DNA of 64,000 bases from Brevibacterium sp. XM4083 (GTDB lineage: Bacteria; Actinomycetota; Actinomycetes; Actinomycetales; Brevibacteriaceae), in assembly GCF_006489205.2 (NCBI RefSeq), contig NZ_VFYR02000002.1, forward strand, positions 737,352 to 801,351, written 5' to 3'. A program made the position numbers and the translations under genes. Shown piece after piece: positions 43,566 through 52,709 of the stretch. The notes below the pieces were generated by a model. The model saw only the letters and a program-made list of their open reading frames with translations, searched no databases and had not been told where the DNA came from. The stretch's first letter is position 1. Each line of letters starts with the position of its first letter.

Positions 43566-45269
43566 TCACGAAGGCGTCGGCGCACCGGCTTTGACCTGCC
43601 GGGCGGAGTCGAGGAGCTCGGCGGCGTGGGCTTTCGCCGAGGCGGAGTCCTCCATGCCCGCGAGCATCCGCGAGAGTTCGATCACACGTTCGTCCTCGGT
43701 GAGTTCGCGGACCCCGGAGCGAACGGTCTCCGCGTCATCGTCCTTGACGATCGTCACGTGCGTGTCCGCCCACGCCGCGACCTGCGGGAGGTGGGTGACG
43801 ACGATGACCTGGGCGTGCCGGGCGAGGGCGGCCAGGCGCCGGCCGATCTCGACGGCCGCCTTGCCGCCGACGCCGGCGTCGACCTCGTCGAAGACGTACG
43901 TCGGCACCCCGTCCTCGGCGGCGCGGACGACTTCGATGGCGAGCATGACGCGGGAGAGCTCACCGCCGGAGGCGACCTTGCCGATGTCGTCGCCGGGCGA
44001 GGAGTCGTGCGGGGCGAAGGTGAGGCGGATGTCGTCCATGCCGTGGGTCGTCGGTTCCCGTTCGGAGATCTCGAAGGCCACGGCGGCCTTCGGCATCGAC
44101 AGAGCGGTGAGCTCGCGGCTCACCGCAGCCGAGAACGTCACAGCAGTCGCTTCGCGCAGGGCCCGCAGGGCCAGACCCTTCTCCCGCATCGCGGCTTCGG
44201 CGGCGGCGAGTTCGGCGTCGAGGTGGTCGAGGTCGGCGTCCTCGGCTTCGAGTTCGGTGAGTTCAGCGGCCGCCCGGGTCTCGAAGTCGAGGACCTCGGT
44301 GACCGTCTCGCCGTAGGGGGCGAGCGAGCCGAGTTCGGCGCGGCGGGCCTCGGTCTCTTCCAGCGAGGTCTCCCCCAGCTCATCGAAGCCGGAGAGGTAC
44401 GAGCTCAGTTCCGCCGCGGCGTCGGAGAGGCGCAGCACGGTGTCGGAGAGGCCCTCGCGGATCCGGGCGAGCTCCGGGTCGGTGCCCTCGACGTCGCCGA
44501 GGCTGCTGATCGCCTCGTGGACGCGGTCGACGGCGGCCCCGGTCTCCTCGAGCTCGGAGCCGAGCAGGAGGTCGTGGGCGGTGCCGACGGCACGGGTGAT
44601 GTCCGCTGCGGCCCCGAGCTTCGCCGCGAGCGCCGTCAGCGCCTCGTCCTCGCCGGGCACGGGGCGCACGGCGTCGATCGCGTCGAGGCAGCCGCGCAGC
44701 CAGAGGATGCGCTCGCGCCGGGCCGCGGTCGAGTCCTTGATCCGCGCGACCCGGGCGACGGTCTCGCGCCAGGTCTCGTACGCGGTTGCGTAGGCGGCGG
44801 CCGCCTCGGCGAGCTCAGCGCCACCGGCTGCGTCGAGGAGCCGGCGTTGGGCACCTGCACCCTTGAGCCGCAGCTGCTCGGACTGGCCGTGGAGGGTGAT
44901 GAGGTCGTCGGCGATCTCGGAGAGGACGGAGATCGGCACGGTCCGTCCGCCCGCGGTCGCCCGGGCCCGGCCCTTGGAGGCGACGGTGCGGGAGATGATC
45001 GCGTCGTCGTCAGCGCTGCCGCCGGCCTCCTCGATGCGGACCTGGACGGGGGCGGGGACCTCGGTGAAGATGCCTTCGACCTCGGCCTTGTCCGCGCCCT
45101 TCCGGACCACCCCTGAGCCGACCTTCTCCCCCATGAGGAGGCTGAGGGCGGAGACGAACATCGTCTTGCCGGCACCGGTCTCACCGGTGACGACGGTGAA
45201 GCCGGGGGCGAGTTCGACCTCGGCTTCGGCGATGACGCCGAGGTGGGTGATGCGCAGTTCGGAGATCAC
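43566..45269 (-). CDS. recN: DNA repair protein RecN
   Basis: A 567-residue SMC-like ATPase: Walker A TVVTGETGAGKTMFVSALSLLMGEK near residue 30, a central coiled-coil with heptads of about 250 residues, and the C-terminal half with LASGGELSRVMLAIEVVRA signature (KVASGGELSRV) followed by Walker B TYVFDEVDAGVGGKAAVEIG. RecN bridges DNA ends in double-strand break repair. Start is GTG. It lies between nadK and steA as in Mycobacterium. Confidence 0.94.
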   Translation of the reverse strand: MISELRITHLGVIAEAEVELAPGFTVVTGETGAGKTMFVSALSLLMGEKVGSGVVRKGADKAEVEGIFTEVPAPVQVRIEEAGGSADDDAIISRTVASKGRARATAGGRTVPISVLSEIADDLITLHGQSEQLRLKGAGAQRRLLDAAGGAELAEAAAAYATAYETWRETVARVARIKDSTAARRERILWLRGCLDAIDAVRPVPGEDEALTALAAKLGAAADITRAVGTAHDLLLGSELEETGAAVDRVHEAISSLGDVEGTDPELARIREGLSDTVLRLSDAAAELSSYLSGFDELGETSLEETEARRAELGSLAPYGETVTEVLDFETRAAAELTELEAEDADLDHLDAELAAAEAAMREKGLALRALREATAVTFSAAVSRELTALSMPKAAVAFEISEREPTTHGMDDIRLTFAPHDSSPGDDIGKVASGGELSRVMLAIEVVRAAEDGVPTYVFDEVDAGVGGKAAVEIGRRLAALARHAQVIVVTHLPQVAAWADTHVTIVKDDDAETVRSGVRELTEDERVIELSRMLAGMEDSASAKAHAAELLDSARQVKAGAPTPS

Positions 45270-45270
45270 G

Positions 45271-46212
45271 TCAGCCTCCTTCGATCGGTCCCCGCCAACC
45301 GGAGACGGGCAGGCGGAACTTCGCGACGAGACGGTCGGTGAACGGTCCGGTGTGGAGGCGGGCGAGCTTGATCGGGGATTCCGAGCGCTTCGCCTCGACG
45401 CGGGAGCCGGCGGGCAGTTCGAGACCGCGGCGCCCGTCGCTCCAGAGGACGGCGGCGAAGTCGGGATTGGACGGGGTGATCTCGACGCCGAGGCGGGAGT
45501 TGGGGTTGACGACGAGCGGTTCGGTGAAGAGGGCGTGGGCGGAGATGGGGACGAGGAGGAGGGCTTCGACGTCGGGCCACACGATCGGTCCGCCGGCGGA
45601 GAACGAGTACGCGGTCGAACCGGTCGGGGTGGCGAGGATGACGCCGTCGCAGCCGAAGGAGGACACAGGTCGGGAGTCGACGCCGAGGACGACGTCGATC
45701 ATCCGCGCCTTCGAGGTCTTCTCCACGGTCACCTCGTTGAGGGCCCATGCCTCGTAGATGATCTCGCCCTCGTGCCACACGGCGACGTCGAGGGCGAGAC
45801 GCTCCTCGACGAGGTAGTCACGGGCTGCGGCACGGTGGACCGCCTCGTCGAGGTCCTCCTTCTCGCTTTCGGCGAGGAATCCGACGTGGCCCAGGTTGAT
45901 GCCCATGAGGGGGACGCCGGAGCCGTGGAAGCGCTCGGCTGCGCGCAGGATCGTGCCGTCACCGCCGAGGACGATGACGAGTTCGCACTTCGCGCGCCAT
46001 TCGGGCAGGTCGCTGGCGTTGATGATGACGCAGCGGGAGAGGAGCTCCTGGTGGACCGCGGGATAGGAGCTGCGGGAGGCGATGACGAGGATCTCCTCGT
46101 CGAGGACGACGGGGGTGATGCCGGCGTCGAGGAGGGCCTTCCACACCTGGACGGCGGCGACGGCGGAGTCCTCGCGCTGGGGGTGGAGCAGCACCATGAT
46201 GTAGCGGCTCAC
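45271..46212 (-). CDS. nadK: NAD kinase
   Basis: A 313-residue enzyme with the NAD kinase signature VIVLGGDGTILRAAERFHGSGVPLMGINLGHVGFLAE and the second domain PTGSTAYSFSAGGPIVWPDVEALLLVPI plus PISAHALFTEPLVV. It phosphorylates NAD to NADP using ATP or polyphosphate. GTG start; it overlaps the tlyA stop by 4 bases. Confidence 0.95.
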   Translation of the reverse strand: MSRYIMVLLHPQREDSAVAAVQVWKALLDAGITPVVLDEEILVIASRSSYPAVHQELLSRCVIINASDLPEWRAKCELVIVLGGDGTILRAAERFHGSGVPLMGINLGHVGFLAESEKEDLDEAVHRAAARDYLVEERLALDVAVWHEGEIIYEAWALNEVTVEKTSKARMIDVVLGVDSRPVSSFGCDGVILATPTGSTAYSFSAGGPIVWPDVEALLLVPISAHALFTEPLVVNPNSRLGVEITPSNPDFAAVLWSDGRRGLELPAGSRVEAKRSESPIKLARLHTGPFTDRLVAKFRLPVSGWRGPIEGG

Positions 46213-47012
46213 GACTCTCCTTCCATGATCTCATCGAGGCGGACGGTGATGGCCGCCTCGTCGAGCCTAGCGGACTGGGGTGCACTCGATTCGGGTCGAA
46301 CACGCAGGAAGTACTCGCGGTTTCCGCTGGGACCGGGAAGCGCCGAGGCGGCGATGCCGGTGACGTGTGCGCCGGTGGCGGTGAGCGCGGTGAGGACGGA
46401 GTCGAGTGCGCGGCGCCGGTCGGCTGTGCGGGTGACGACGCCGTGCTTGTCGAGGACGGACCGGGCGAGTTCGAACTGGGGTTTGACCATGAGGAGGAGC
46501 TCGCCGCCGGGGCGGACGGTGCGCAGCAGCGGCTCGAGGAGGAGGCGCAGGGAGATGAAGGAGACGTCGGCGACGACGAGGTCGACGCCGGGGACGTCTG
46601 CCTCGGCGAGGTCACGGAGATTGAGGCCTTCGCGGACGTGGACCCGCGGGTCGGTCCGGAGGGTCGGGGCGAGCTGGTCGTGGCCGACGTCGACGGCCCA
46701 CACCTCGGCGGCACCCCTGCTGAGGAGGACCTGGGTGAACCCGCCGGTCGAGGCTCCCGCGTCGAGGGCGCGGATGCCGTCGAGGCGGTCGATGCCGAAG
46801 TCGTCGAGGGCGCCGAGGAGTTTGTGGGCGCTGCGGGCGACCCACGGGTCGGGGTCGTTCACGGTGAGCGTGTCGGTCGCGGCCACCTCGGCGGCGGGTT
46901 TCGTCACGGTGATGCCGTTGACGCTCACCCGGCCGGCGGCGATCTCCCGCGCCGCGCGGGAGCGGGAGGCGAGGAGACCGCGGGCGACGAGTTCGCGGTC
47001 GAGTCGGCTCAC
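46209..47012 (-). CDS. tlyA: TlyA rRNA 2'-O-methyltransferase
   Basis: A 267-residue protein with an S4 RNA-binding domain (LDRELVARGLLASRSRAAREIAAGRVSVNG) and a FtsJ-like methyltransferase: GIRALDAGASTGGFTQVLLSRGA is the SAM loop, followed by VWAVDVGHDQL and the K-D-K-E set around VADVSFISLRLLL and VKPQFELARS. TlyA methylates C1409 of 16S and C1920 of 23S rRNA in mycobacteria and is needed for capreomycin sensitivity. GTG start at 47012 is assigned from the family start; the longer frame is a shadow. Confidence 0.92.
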   Translation of the reverse strand: MSRLDRELVARGLLASRSRAAREIAAGRVSVNGITVTKPAAEVAATDTLTVNDPDPWVARSAHKLLGALDDFGIDRLDGIRALDAGASTGGFTQVLLSRGAAEVWAVDVGHDQLAPTLRTDPRVHVREGLNLRDLAEADVPGVDLVVADVSFISLRLLLEPLLRTVRPGGELLLMVKPQFELARSVLDKHGVVTRTADRRRALDSVLTALTATGAHVTGIAASALPGPSGNREYFLRVRPESSAPQSARLDEAAITVRLDEIMEGES

Positions 47013-47251
47013 AGGGAGCCCACCTGACCCTCGAGGTCGTCGAGGAGGTCGGAGATGCGGGCGTGACGGTCCGCTGCCGGGGCCTCGGCGGTCTCGGTGA
47101 GGTTCGCGCGCCACGCTTCGGTCGGCACGTCCTTGTTGACGGTGCACGGGGTGGGTGGCGATGTCGGAGTCGGTGCGCCGGGTGTCGGGGTCGGCGTCGG
47201 AGCTCGTGGCGTGGGCGGCTCCGGCGGCGTCGTGTGCTCGGCGTCAGTCAT
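47009..47251 (-). CDS. Small Pro/Thr-rich protein between tlyA and HAD gene
   Basis: An 80-residue protein that begins MTDAEHTTPPEPP, then runs through a Pro/Thr-rich stretch and ends in a charged helix (DRHARISDLLDDLEGQVGSL). No domain is recognised. GAGGAGG lies four bases before the ATG, and both ends overlap neighbouring genes (tlyA and the HAD hydrolase). Mycobacterium has a small gene, Rv1693, in the same slot, so the position is conserved even though the sequence is low complexity. Its function is unknown. Confidence 0.7.
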   Translation of the reverse strand: MTDAEHTTPPEPPTPRAPTPTPTPGAPTPTSPPTPCTVNKDVPTEAWRANLTETAEAPAADRHARISDLLDDLEGQVGSL

Positions 47252-48317
47252 CGATCCTCCTCGGCAGGTTCCCCGGCGCAATCCTCTCACCGGAGTCGAT
47301 GGCTGCCCATGCGAGGCGCAGTGCGGATTCGATCGCCTCCGGAGAGGTCAGCGCTGCCTCGGCGAGCTGGAGCTTCCCGTCGACGATCCGCACTCCCCCG
47401 TCTGCGGCCTGGGCGCCCGAGTCGGGCGCGTCGGCGCGTTCTGGCGCGGCGGCGTCGAGGACACGCGGCAGGTCGGCGAGCGTCGGCAGCACGAACGCGG
47501 GCCGGCGGATCGGGTCGGCGGCGAGCGCATCGTGGAGGTCGTGGACGCCGGTGAGGACGAGTGCGGAGTCGAAGCCTGCCCGGTTTCCGCCTTCGATGTC
47601 CGTGTCGAGGCGATCGCCGACCATGAGGGGCCGCAGCGCGCCGAGGCGGTGGCCCGCATGCGTCATGACGTCCGGTGAGGGTTTGCCGACGATGTGCGGC
47701 GTCCGGCCGGTCAGCCGCGCGAGCATGTCGACGAACGCGCCGTTGCCGGGGACTCGGCTCGCGGGGCCGACCATCGAGAAGTCGGGGTTGGTCGCCCACC
47801 AGTCGAGTCCGGCTGTGATCGCTTCGGCGGCGCGCACGATGCCCGCGTAGTCGATGTGGGGGTCGAGTCCCTGGGCCAGGGCGACGGGTGAGTCGTCGAG
47901 TGACCCGACGATGTCGAGGCCCTCGGACTCGAGGGCCTCTCGCAGGCCGGTGGTGCCGACGAGGAGGATGGGCGCGCCGGGGCCGAATTCCTCGGACAGC
48001 CGTGCCGCGAGGACCTGCGCCGAGGTGATGACCTCCGCGGTCGCGGTCGGTATGCCGAGAGCGGAGATGTGGTCGGCGACGACCTCGGCGGTGCGGGTGG
48101 CATTGTTCGTCACGTAGCCGACGGGGATGCCGCGTTCGTGCAGGTCGGCGATGCCGGCGACGGCACCCGGGATGGCGTCGGGGCCGTGGTAGACGACGCC
48201 GTCGAGGTCGAAGAGGACGCCGTCGATCGGCGTCCCCGCGGGGGCGCCGACCTCACCGGCGACGTCAGTCGCACCGGTGACGTCGGTCGCACCGGTGACG
48301 TCGGTCGCCGGGGTCAC
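47244..48317 (-). CDS. HAD-IIA family phosphatase (NagD-like)
   Basis: A 357-residue HAD hydrolase: GVLFDLDGVVYHGPDAIPGA (nucleophile DxDG), VTNNATRT for motif II, and PLMVGDRLDTDIEGGNRAGF for motif IV, with the long IIA cap in between. These act on small phosphorylated metabolites such as p-nitrophenyl phosphate, glycerol phosphate or pyridoxal phosphate. The N-terminal 25 residues are a TDVTGA repeat encoded by an 18-base DNA repeat (48250-48310). A C-terminal 50-residue extension follows the fold. Confidence 0.88.
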   Translation of the reverse strand: MTPATDVTGATDVTGATDVAGEVGAPAGTPIDGVLFDLDGVVYHGPDAIPGAVAGIADLHERGIPVGYVTNNATRTAEVVADHISALGIPTATAEVITSAQVLAARLSEEFGPGAPILLVGTTGLREALESEGLDIVGSLDDSPVALAQGLDPHIDYAGIVRAAEAITAGLDWWATNPDFSMVGPASRVPGNGAFVDMLARLTGRTPHIVGKPSPDVMTHAGHRLGALRPLMVGDRLDTDIEGGNRAGFDSALVLTGVHDLHDALAADPIRRPAFVLPTLADLPRVLDAAAPERADAPDSGAQAADGGVRIVDGKLQLAEAALTSPEAIESALRLAWAAIDSGERIAPGNLPRRIDD

Positions 48318-50527
48318 CGGTCTCCGTTCGCCGAATCCGATCCCTGGGATTCGTCGGCAGCGTCGGCTGCTTCGGTGCCGGTTGAGTCAGTACCGGTTGA
48401 GACGGACTCTGCACTTTCGCTGTCTGCGTCAGCGCTGTCGGAGTCTGCGTCAGCGCTGTCGGATTCAGCGTCGGCAGCGGCTTCGTTGTCGGCGTCGACG
48501 TCGGCACTGTCCGCTTCGGCGTCGGCGAGGATCTCGTCGAGTTCGGCTTCGATCTCGTCGTCGGAGACCTTGACCTTCTTCAGTTCCTTCTCCGACACAT
48601 GGGTCTTCGACTTCGGGGCCGCCTCGGCGGCTGGCGTCGGCTCAGTGCCTTCAGCGTCGGTCGATTGGGTCTGGGACTCGTCGGTCTCTGTCTCCTGGGA
48701 CTCGTCGGTCTCTGTCTCCTGGGACTCGGTCGCGGACTCACCGGAGTCGGAGCTTCTGTCAGACTCGCCGGATTCGATGTCAGACTCGCCGGTCTCGGAC
48801 TCCGCATCGGCGGCGGTCTCGGACTCCGCGTCCGCGGCGGTGTCGCCGTCCGCCTCGGCGAGCTCCTCGTCGGGGATCTCTTCGATGGTCTCGATCTCGA
48901 CGCCGAAGTTCGGGTCGGGCTCCTCGTCGCCGAAGAGCGTTCCCGTGGCCTTGGCCGTGCGGCGGGAGAGCTCCTCGTACTTATCGGCGAGTTCGGTCTC
49001 GCCGTGGAGACGGAGGACGTCGGCGTAGGCGGCCATGAGGCGCACGAGGGCGCCCGTCGGTCGCTGGGTGAAGTCCTCTGCCTCGATGAGTCGGCGGGCA
49101 GCGGCGAGGTCGCCCTGGTCGGACTTCGCGCCGGCGGCGACGATGACGAGTTCCGTGCGGGTGTCGTTGTCGAGGTCGGCGTCCTTGGCCCAGTCGAGGA
49201 GCTCGAGGGCCTTCTCCGGCTTGCCGCGGCCGCGTTCGGCGTCGGCGATCAGTGCGATGTTCTCGTTGGACCCGGAGATGCGGCGGTGTGTGCGCAGTTC
49301 GCGGACGGCTTCGTCGTACTTCTCGACGTGGTAGGCCGCGATGCCGAGGGCTTCGCGGACGAGGCCGACCCGGCCGGCGCGAGCCATGGCCGCTTTCGCG
49401 TGTTCGTAAGCGCGTTCGGGATCGGTGTCGAGGAACGCGCCGGTGGCGACGAGGTGCTTGGCAACAGTCTCCGCGTTCTCCTTGTCGAGCGAGCGCAGCT
49501 GACCGCGGATCTCCTTGTCGAGTTCCTGGCCGGTGATGCCTTCGGGAATCTCGGGTTCGTCGACGCGGGGGCGGCGGGCGCGCTGTTCGCGTGCGTAGTC
49601 GCCGGTGTCGGTGGCGCGGGAGGCGCGGCGATCGTTCGAGTTGCGGCCGTGTCCGCCGCGGTCGTTGCGGCGGTCACCGTGGTAGGAACCGCGGCGGTCG
49701 TCCTCGCGGCGGTCACCGCGGTAGCCACCTCGGCGATCGTCGTCACGGCGGTTGCCCTGGTACCCACCCCGACGATCGTCATCGCGGCGGTCGCCCCGGT
49801 ATCCGCCGCGGCGGTCACCATCGTTGGAACGGCCGCCACGGAATCCACCCTGACGATCGTCGTCACGGCGGTTGCCCTGGTAGCCGCCCCGGCGGTCACC
49901 ATCGTTGGAACGACCTCCGCCGAAATCACCTCGGCGATCATCGTCATTCCGACGGTTGCCCTGGTAGCCGCCGCGGCGGTCACCATCGTTGGAACGACCT
50001 CCGCCGAAACCACCTCGACGGTCATCGTCATTTCGACGATTGCCCTGGTAGCCACCTCGACGGTCATCGTCGTTCCGGCGATTTCCTTGGTAGCCGCCGC
50101 GACGGTCGTCATCCCGGCGATTGCCCTGGTATCCACCTCGGCGGTCACCATCGTTGGATCGGCCGCCACGGAATCCGCCCTGACGATCGTCGTCACGGCG
50201 GTCGCCCCGGTATCCGCCCCGGCGGTCATCGTCATTTCGGCGATTTCCTTGGTAGCCACCTCGGCGATCGCCGTCGTTGGAACGACCTCCGCCGAAACCA
50301 CCTCGGCGATCGTCATCCCGGCGATTGCCCTGGTAACCCCCGCGACGATCGTCGTCACGGCGTTGACCCTGGTAGCCGCCTCGGCGGTCATCTCTGCGAT
50401 CGGACTGACGTGGCCCGCGGGCTCCTCGCGACGACGGGGAGTCCTGTCGACGATTGCGACTGCCTCCGCGATTGTCGTCGCCCGAGCGGCGGTTGTGCTG
50501 GCTGTCTCGCGAATCCCCTTGGGCCAC
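48314..50527 (-). CDS. TPR-like protein with long RGG/DRR repeat and acidic tail
   Basis: A 737-residue protein. Residues about 45-290 are a low-complexity repeat of 11- to 17-residue units built from RRGGYQGNRR and DDDRRGG, encoded by tandem DNA repeats. Residues about 325-545 are helical and contain TPR-like pairs (AETVAKHLVATGAFLDTDPERAYEHAKAAM and KYDEAVRELRTHRRISGSNENIALIADAERG), matching the Rv1691-type protein at this place in Mycobacterium. Residues about 550-737 are rich in Glu, Asp, Ser and Ala, with a SADADSD-type repeat. The basic RGG part may bind RNA and the acidic tail may oppose it; this is inference. ATG 50527 begins the whole minus-strand operon. Confidence 0.82.
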   Translation of the reverse strand: MAQGDSRDSQHNRRSGDDNRGGSRNRRQDSPSSRGARGPRQSDRRDDRRGGYQGQRRDDDRRGGYQGNRRDDDRRGGFGGGRSNDGDRRGGYQGNRRNDDDRRGGYRGDRRDDDRQGGFRGGRSNDGDRRGGYQGNRRDDDRRGGYQGNRRNDDDRRGGYQGNRRNDDDRRGGFGGGRSNDGDRRGGYQGNRRNDDDRRGDFGGGRSNDGDRRGGYQGNRRDDDRQGGFRGGRSNDGDRRGGYRGDRRDDDRRGGYQGNRRDDDRRGGYRGDRREDDRRGSYHGDRRNDRGGHGRNSNDRRASRATDTGDYAREQRARRPRVDEPEIPEGITGQELDKEIRGQLRSLDKENAETVAKHLVATGAFLDTDPERAYEHAKAAMARAGRVGLVREALGIAAYHVEKYDEAVRELRTHRRISGSNENIALIADAERGRGKPEKALELLDWAKDADLDNDTRTELVIVAAGAKSDQGDLAAARRLIEAEDFTQRPTGALVRLMAAYADVLRLHGETELADKYEELSRRTAKATGTLFGDEEPDPNFGVEIETIEEIPDEELAEADGDTAADAESETAADAESETGESDIESGESDRSSDSGESATESQETETDESQETETDESQTQSTDAEGTEPTPAAEAAPKSKTHVSEKELKKVKVSDDEIEAELDEILADAEADSADVDADNEAAADAESDSADADSDSADADSESAESVSTGTDSTGTEAADAADESQGSDSANGDR

Positions 50528-50649
50528 GATTCTCCCTATAAAGACTTTTCAATGATTCCGATCCATTCTAGTCCACGACCGGTGGCGGCATCGGCGAGGA
50601 AAGGCCAACATCTGTTGCCTCCCCGCAGAGATCTGGAGACAAATACACA

Positions 50650-51462
50650 TCACGGGCCGCTCGATTCGCCGTGTTCCCGGTGGCTCTGTTCGGGGCTGGA
50701 CGCCTGATCACGCCACCCGAGGTCGTGACTGATCGCACTGGTCGTCTCCACAAGCTCGGGAAGGCTCTTCTCAAGTGCCGCAAGGTCGAGGCGGGTGCGG
50801 AAGGCGGTGATGGACACGGCCCCGGCTACGTCCCCTCCGTGGTCGAAGACGGGAGCTGCGATGCAATTCGACAAGTCGTCGTACTCACCGTCGTCGTAAG
50901 ACCAGCCGCGCTCCTGAACTCCCGTCAGTACGCGTTCGTAGTCCTCACGGTGTGTGATCGATCGCTCAGTGTAGGCAGGGAACTCTGCCCGCGAGAGAAT
51001 CTCATGACGACGTGAACTCGGAAGGAACGCGAGGATTGCCTTCGCGACGCCGGCGGTACTCACGACTACCTCACCACCGATCTCCGTGTTGAGAACAATT
51101 GAATCCCGTGGCTCGATCTTGTCGACATACCTGATGCGACTGCCGTCGGGCACCGCGAACTGCACAGTGAGACCCAGTAGGGTGCTCAGCTGCTGCAGGT
51201 GGGGATGGGCGAGGCCGCGCAGATCAAAGTGAGCCATCGCAGACTTCGCCAGAGCCGCGAGACGGAATCCGGTGCCGAACTTGCCGGGTTCGGTCTGTCT
51301 GATGAGTCCGGCTTCCTGCAGCGTCAACAGGGTTCGCAATGCCGTCGTGCGGTGCACTCCGAGGCTGGCGGCGATTTCGGCCGCGGTCTGCGGCTCAGCG
51401 CTGCACAGCTCCAGGATCTGCACTGCGCGAAACACCGTAGAGCTCATGTTCTCGTTGTCCAT
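50650..51462 (-). CDS. IclR-family transcriptional regulator
   Basis: A 270-residue regulator: an N-terminal winged helix (ELCSAEPQTAAEIAASLGVHRTTALRTLLTLQEAGLI) and an effector domain beginning LAHPHLQQLSTLLGLTVQFAVPDGSRIRYVDKI, with VVSTAGVAKAILAFLP and SITHREDYERVLTGVQERGWSYDDGEYDDLSNCIAAPVFDHGGDVAGAVSIT. It lies last in the MFS-SDR-FucU-like transcript and probably responds to a sugar. ATG 51462; MSS at 51447 is an alternative. It is divergent from nothing nearby; its promoter may be that of the operon. Confidence 0.9.
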   Translation of the reverse strand: MDNENMSSTVFRAVQILELCSAEPQTAAEIAASLGVHRTTALRTLLTLQEAGLIRQTEPGKFGTGFRLAALAKSAMAHFDLRGLAHPHLQQLSTLLGLTVQFAVPDGSRIRYVDKIEPRDSIVLNTEIGGEVVVSTAGVAKAILAFLPSSRRHEILSRAEFPAYTERSITHREDYERVLTGVQERGWSYDDGEYDDLSNCIAAPVFDHGGDVAGAVSITAFRTRLDLAALEKSLPELVETTSAISHDLGWRDQASSPEQSHREHGESSGP

Positions 51463-51910
51463 TTCTCTCAGGGCGCTGGCCCGGCGGACCCGATAGGAGC
51501 CGAGTCACCCCGATGCGCAGCAGTGCGTTCGCGAAGCGGCGGGTGTCGCCCGTCACCACACACAACCCTAAATCCTCCGACCGGGTGAGGGCTTTGAAGT
51601 CGTCGCGCTCCACACGATCGTGCGTGACATTGCCGACGGCCCTGGCGATTTGGCTCCCCACGGCGGCGAGCTCGTCGGTGGGGGCGATCATGGTCGTGAC
51701 GGATTCGATGGCGATAGTCCGCGCAAGGCAGCCTGCGACGTCTGGGGTGAGCGGCGTGTCCGGAACGATAGCGGTATGGACCACGACCGCTCTTGGGTTC
51801 GTCGAAGTTGCCACGGCGAAATGTGCGTCGGTCACGAGGACGAGGGATCCATGACCCAGCCGAGCGAGCGATGACAGAATCTCAGGGTGGATGATCGGTG
51901 TTCGCAACAT
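51395..51910 (-). CDS. RbsD/FucU-family sugar mutarotase
   Basis: A 171-residue protein that begins with the RbsD/FucU site LSSLARLGHGSLVLVTDAHFAV, where the His in GHG is the catalytic residue, and ends the domain with LCVVTGDTRRFANALLRIGV. The family interconverts sugar anomers or pyranose forms of ribose or fucose. ATG overlaps the SDR stop (TGATG). The 3' end runs 68 bases into the IclR gene in another frame, so the last 30 residues (from GQRPERNG) are a non-conserved tail. Confidence 0.75.
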   Translation of the reverse strand: MLRTPIIHPEILSSLARLGHGSLVLVTDAHFAVATSTNPRAVVVHTAIVPDTPLTPDVAGCLARTIAIESVTTMIAPTDELAAVGSQIARAVGNVTHDRVERDDFKALTRSEDLGLCVVTGDTRRFANALLRIGVTRLLSGPPGQRPERNGQREHELYGVSRSADPGAVQR

Positions 51911-52683
51911 CAGCTGAAGAACTGTCCGCCGTTGACGTCGACGATCGCTCCGGTGACGAAGGAAGATGACGGAGACGCCAACCATGCCACCGTATGGGCG
52001 ACGTCGGCCGGCACACCTGCGCGCCCGACCGGAATGCCTGCCACGGTCGAACTCTTCGATTCCGGGGAAGTGAACGTGTCGTGGAACGGCGTCGCTTCGA
52101 TGAAGCCCGGTGCCACCGCATTGACGGTGATTCCGCGCTCGGCGACCTCGGAGGCGAGACCGCGGGTGAAACCGAACAATGCTGCCTTCGAAGTGGCATA
52201 TGCGGTGGCACCGGCGTGCCCACCACTGCGCCCGGCGAGAGACGCCACGGTGATGATTCGTCCTCCCGCTCCCATCAGCGGCAACATTCGCTTCGTCACG
52301 AGAAAGGTCGAGTCGACGTTGAGCACTTGGACTCGGCGGAAGAGCTCATAGGACATCTCGGCGATGGTCGACCGTTGGATGAGCCCGCCAGCGTTATTGA
52401 CGAGTATGTCCACCCCACCGATGCTTTCGATCTGTGCACCGAGGTTGGCAACTTCGGCCTCGACGGTGAGATCGGCGGCGACCGCCACCGGTTCCTGCCC
52501 GTCGATACTGATGAGGCGTGCAAGGGCCTCATCGTCCGGACGGTGGGAGCGATAGGTGACGGCGACGCGAGCGCCGCGAGCTGCGAGCGACTCTGCGATC
52601 GAGGCACCGATGCCGACCCCGCCTCCTGTGACGAGTGCAAGTTTTCCGGCGAGTTCATAGTTCGCGTTGGAGGGTGTGTTCAT
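51910..52683 (-). CDS. Short-chain dehydrogenase, probable sugar dehydrogenase
   Basis: A 257-residue classical SDR: TGGGVGIGASIAESLAARGARVAVTYRSH for NAD(P) binding, NNAG, a Ser in VASLAGRSGGHAGATAYATSK with the Tyr-x3-Lys site, and PGFIEATPFHD. The C-terminal GAIVDVNGGQFFS is typical. Together with a mutarotase-like protein, an MFS permease and IclR it fits a sugar or sugar-acid catabolic set, such as L-fucose oxidation. The next enzymes of such a pathway are not in the window, so the substrate is inferred only from context. Confidence 0.85.
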   Translation of the reverse strand: MNTPSNANYELAGKLALVTGGGVGIGASIAESLAARGARVAVTYRSHRPDDEALARLISIDGQEPVAVAADLTVEAEVANLGAQIESIGGVDILVNNAGGLIQRSTIAEMSYELFRRVQVLNVDSTFLVTKRMLPLMGAGGRIITVASLAGRSGGHAGATAYATSKAALFGFTRGLASEVAERGITVNAVAPGFIEATPFHDTFTSPESKSSTVAGIPVGRAGVPADVAHTVAWLASPSSSFVTGAIVDVNGGQFFS

Positions 52684-52709
52684 GGAGGTCCCTTTCTGGA
52701 TCGCGCCAA

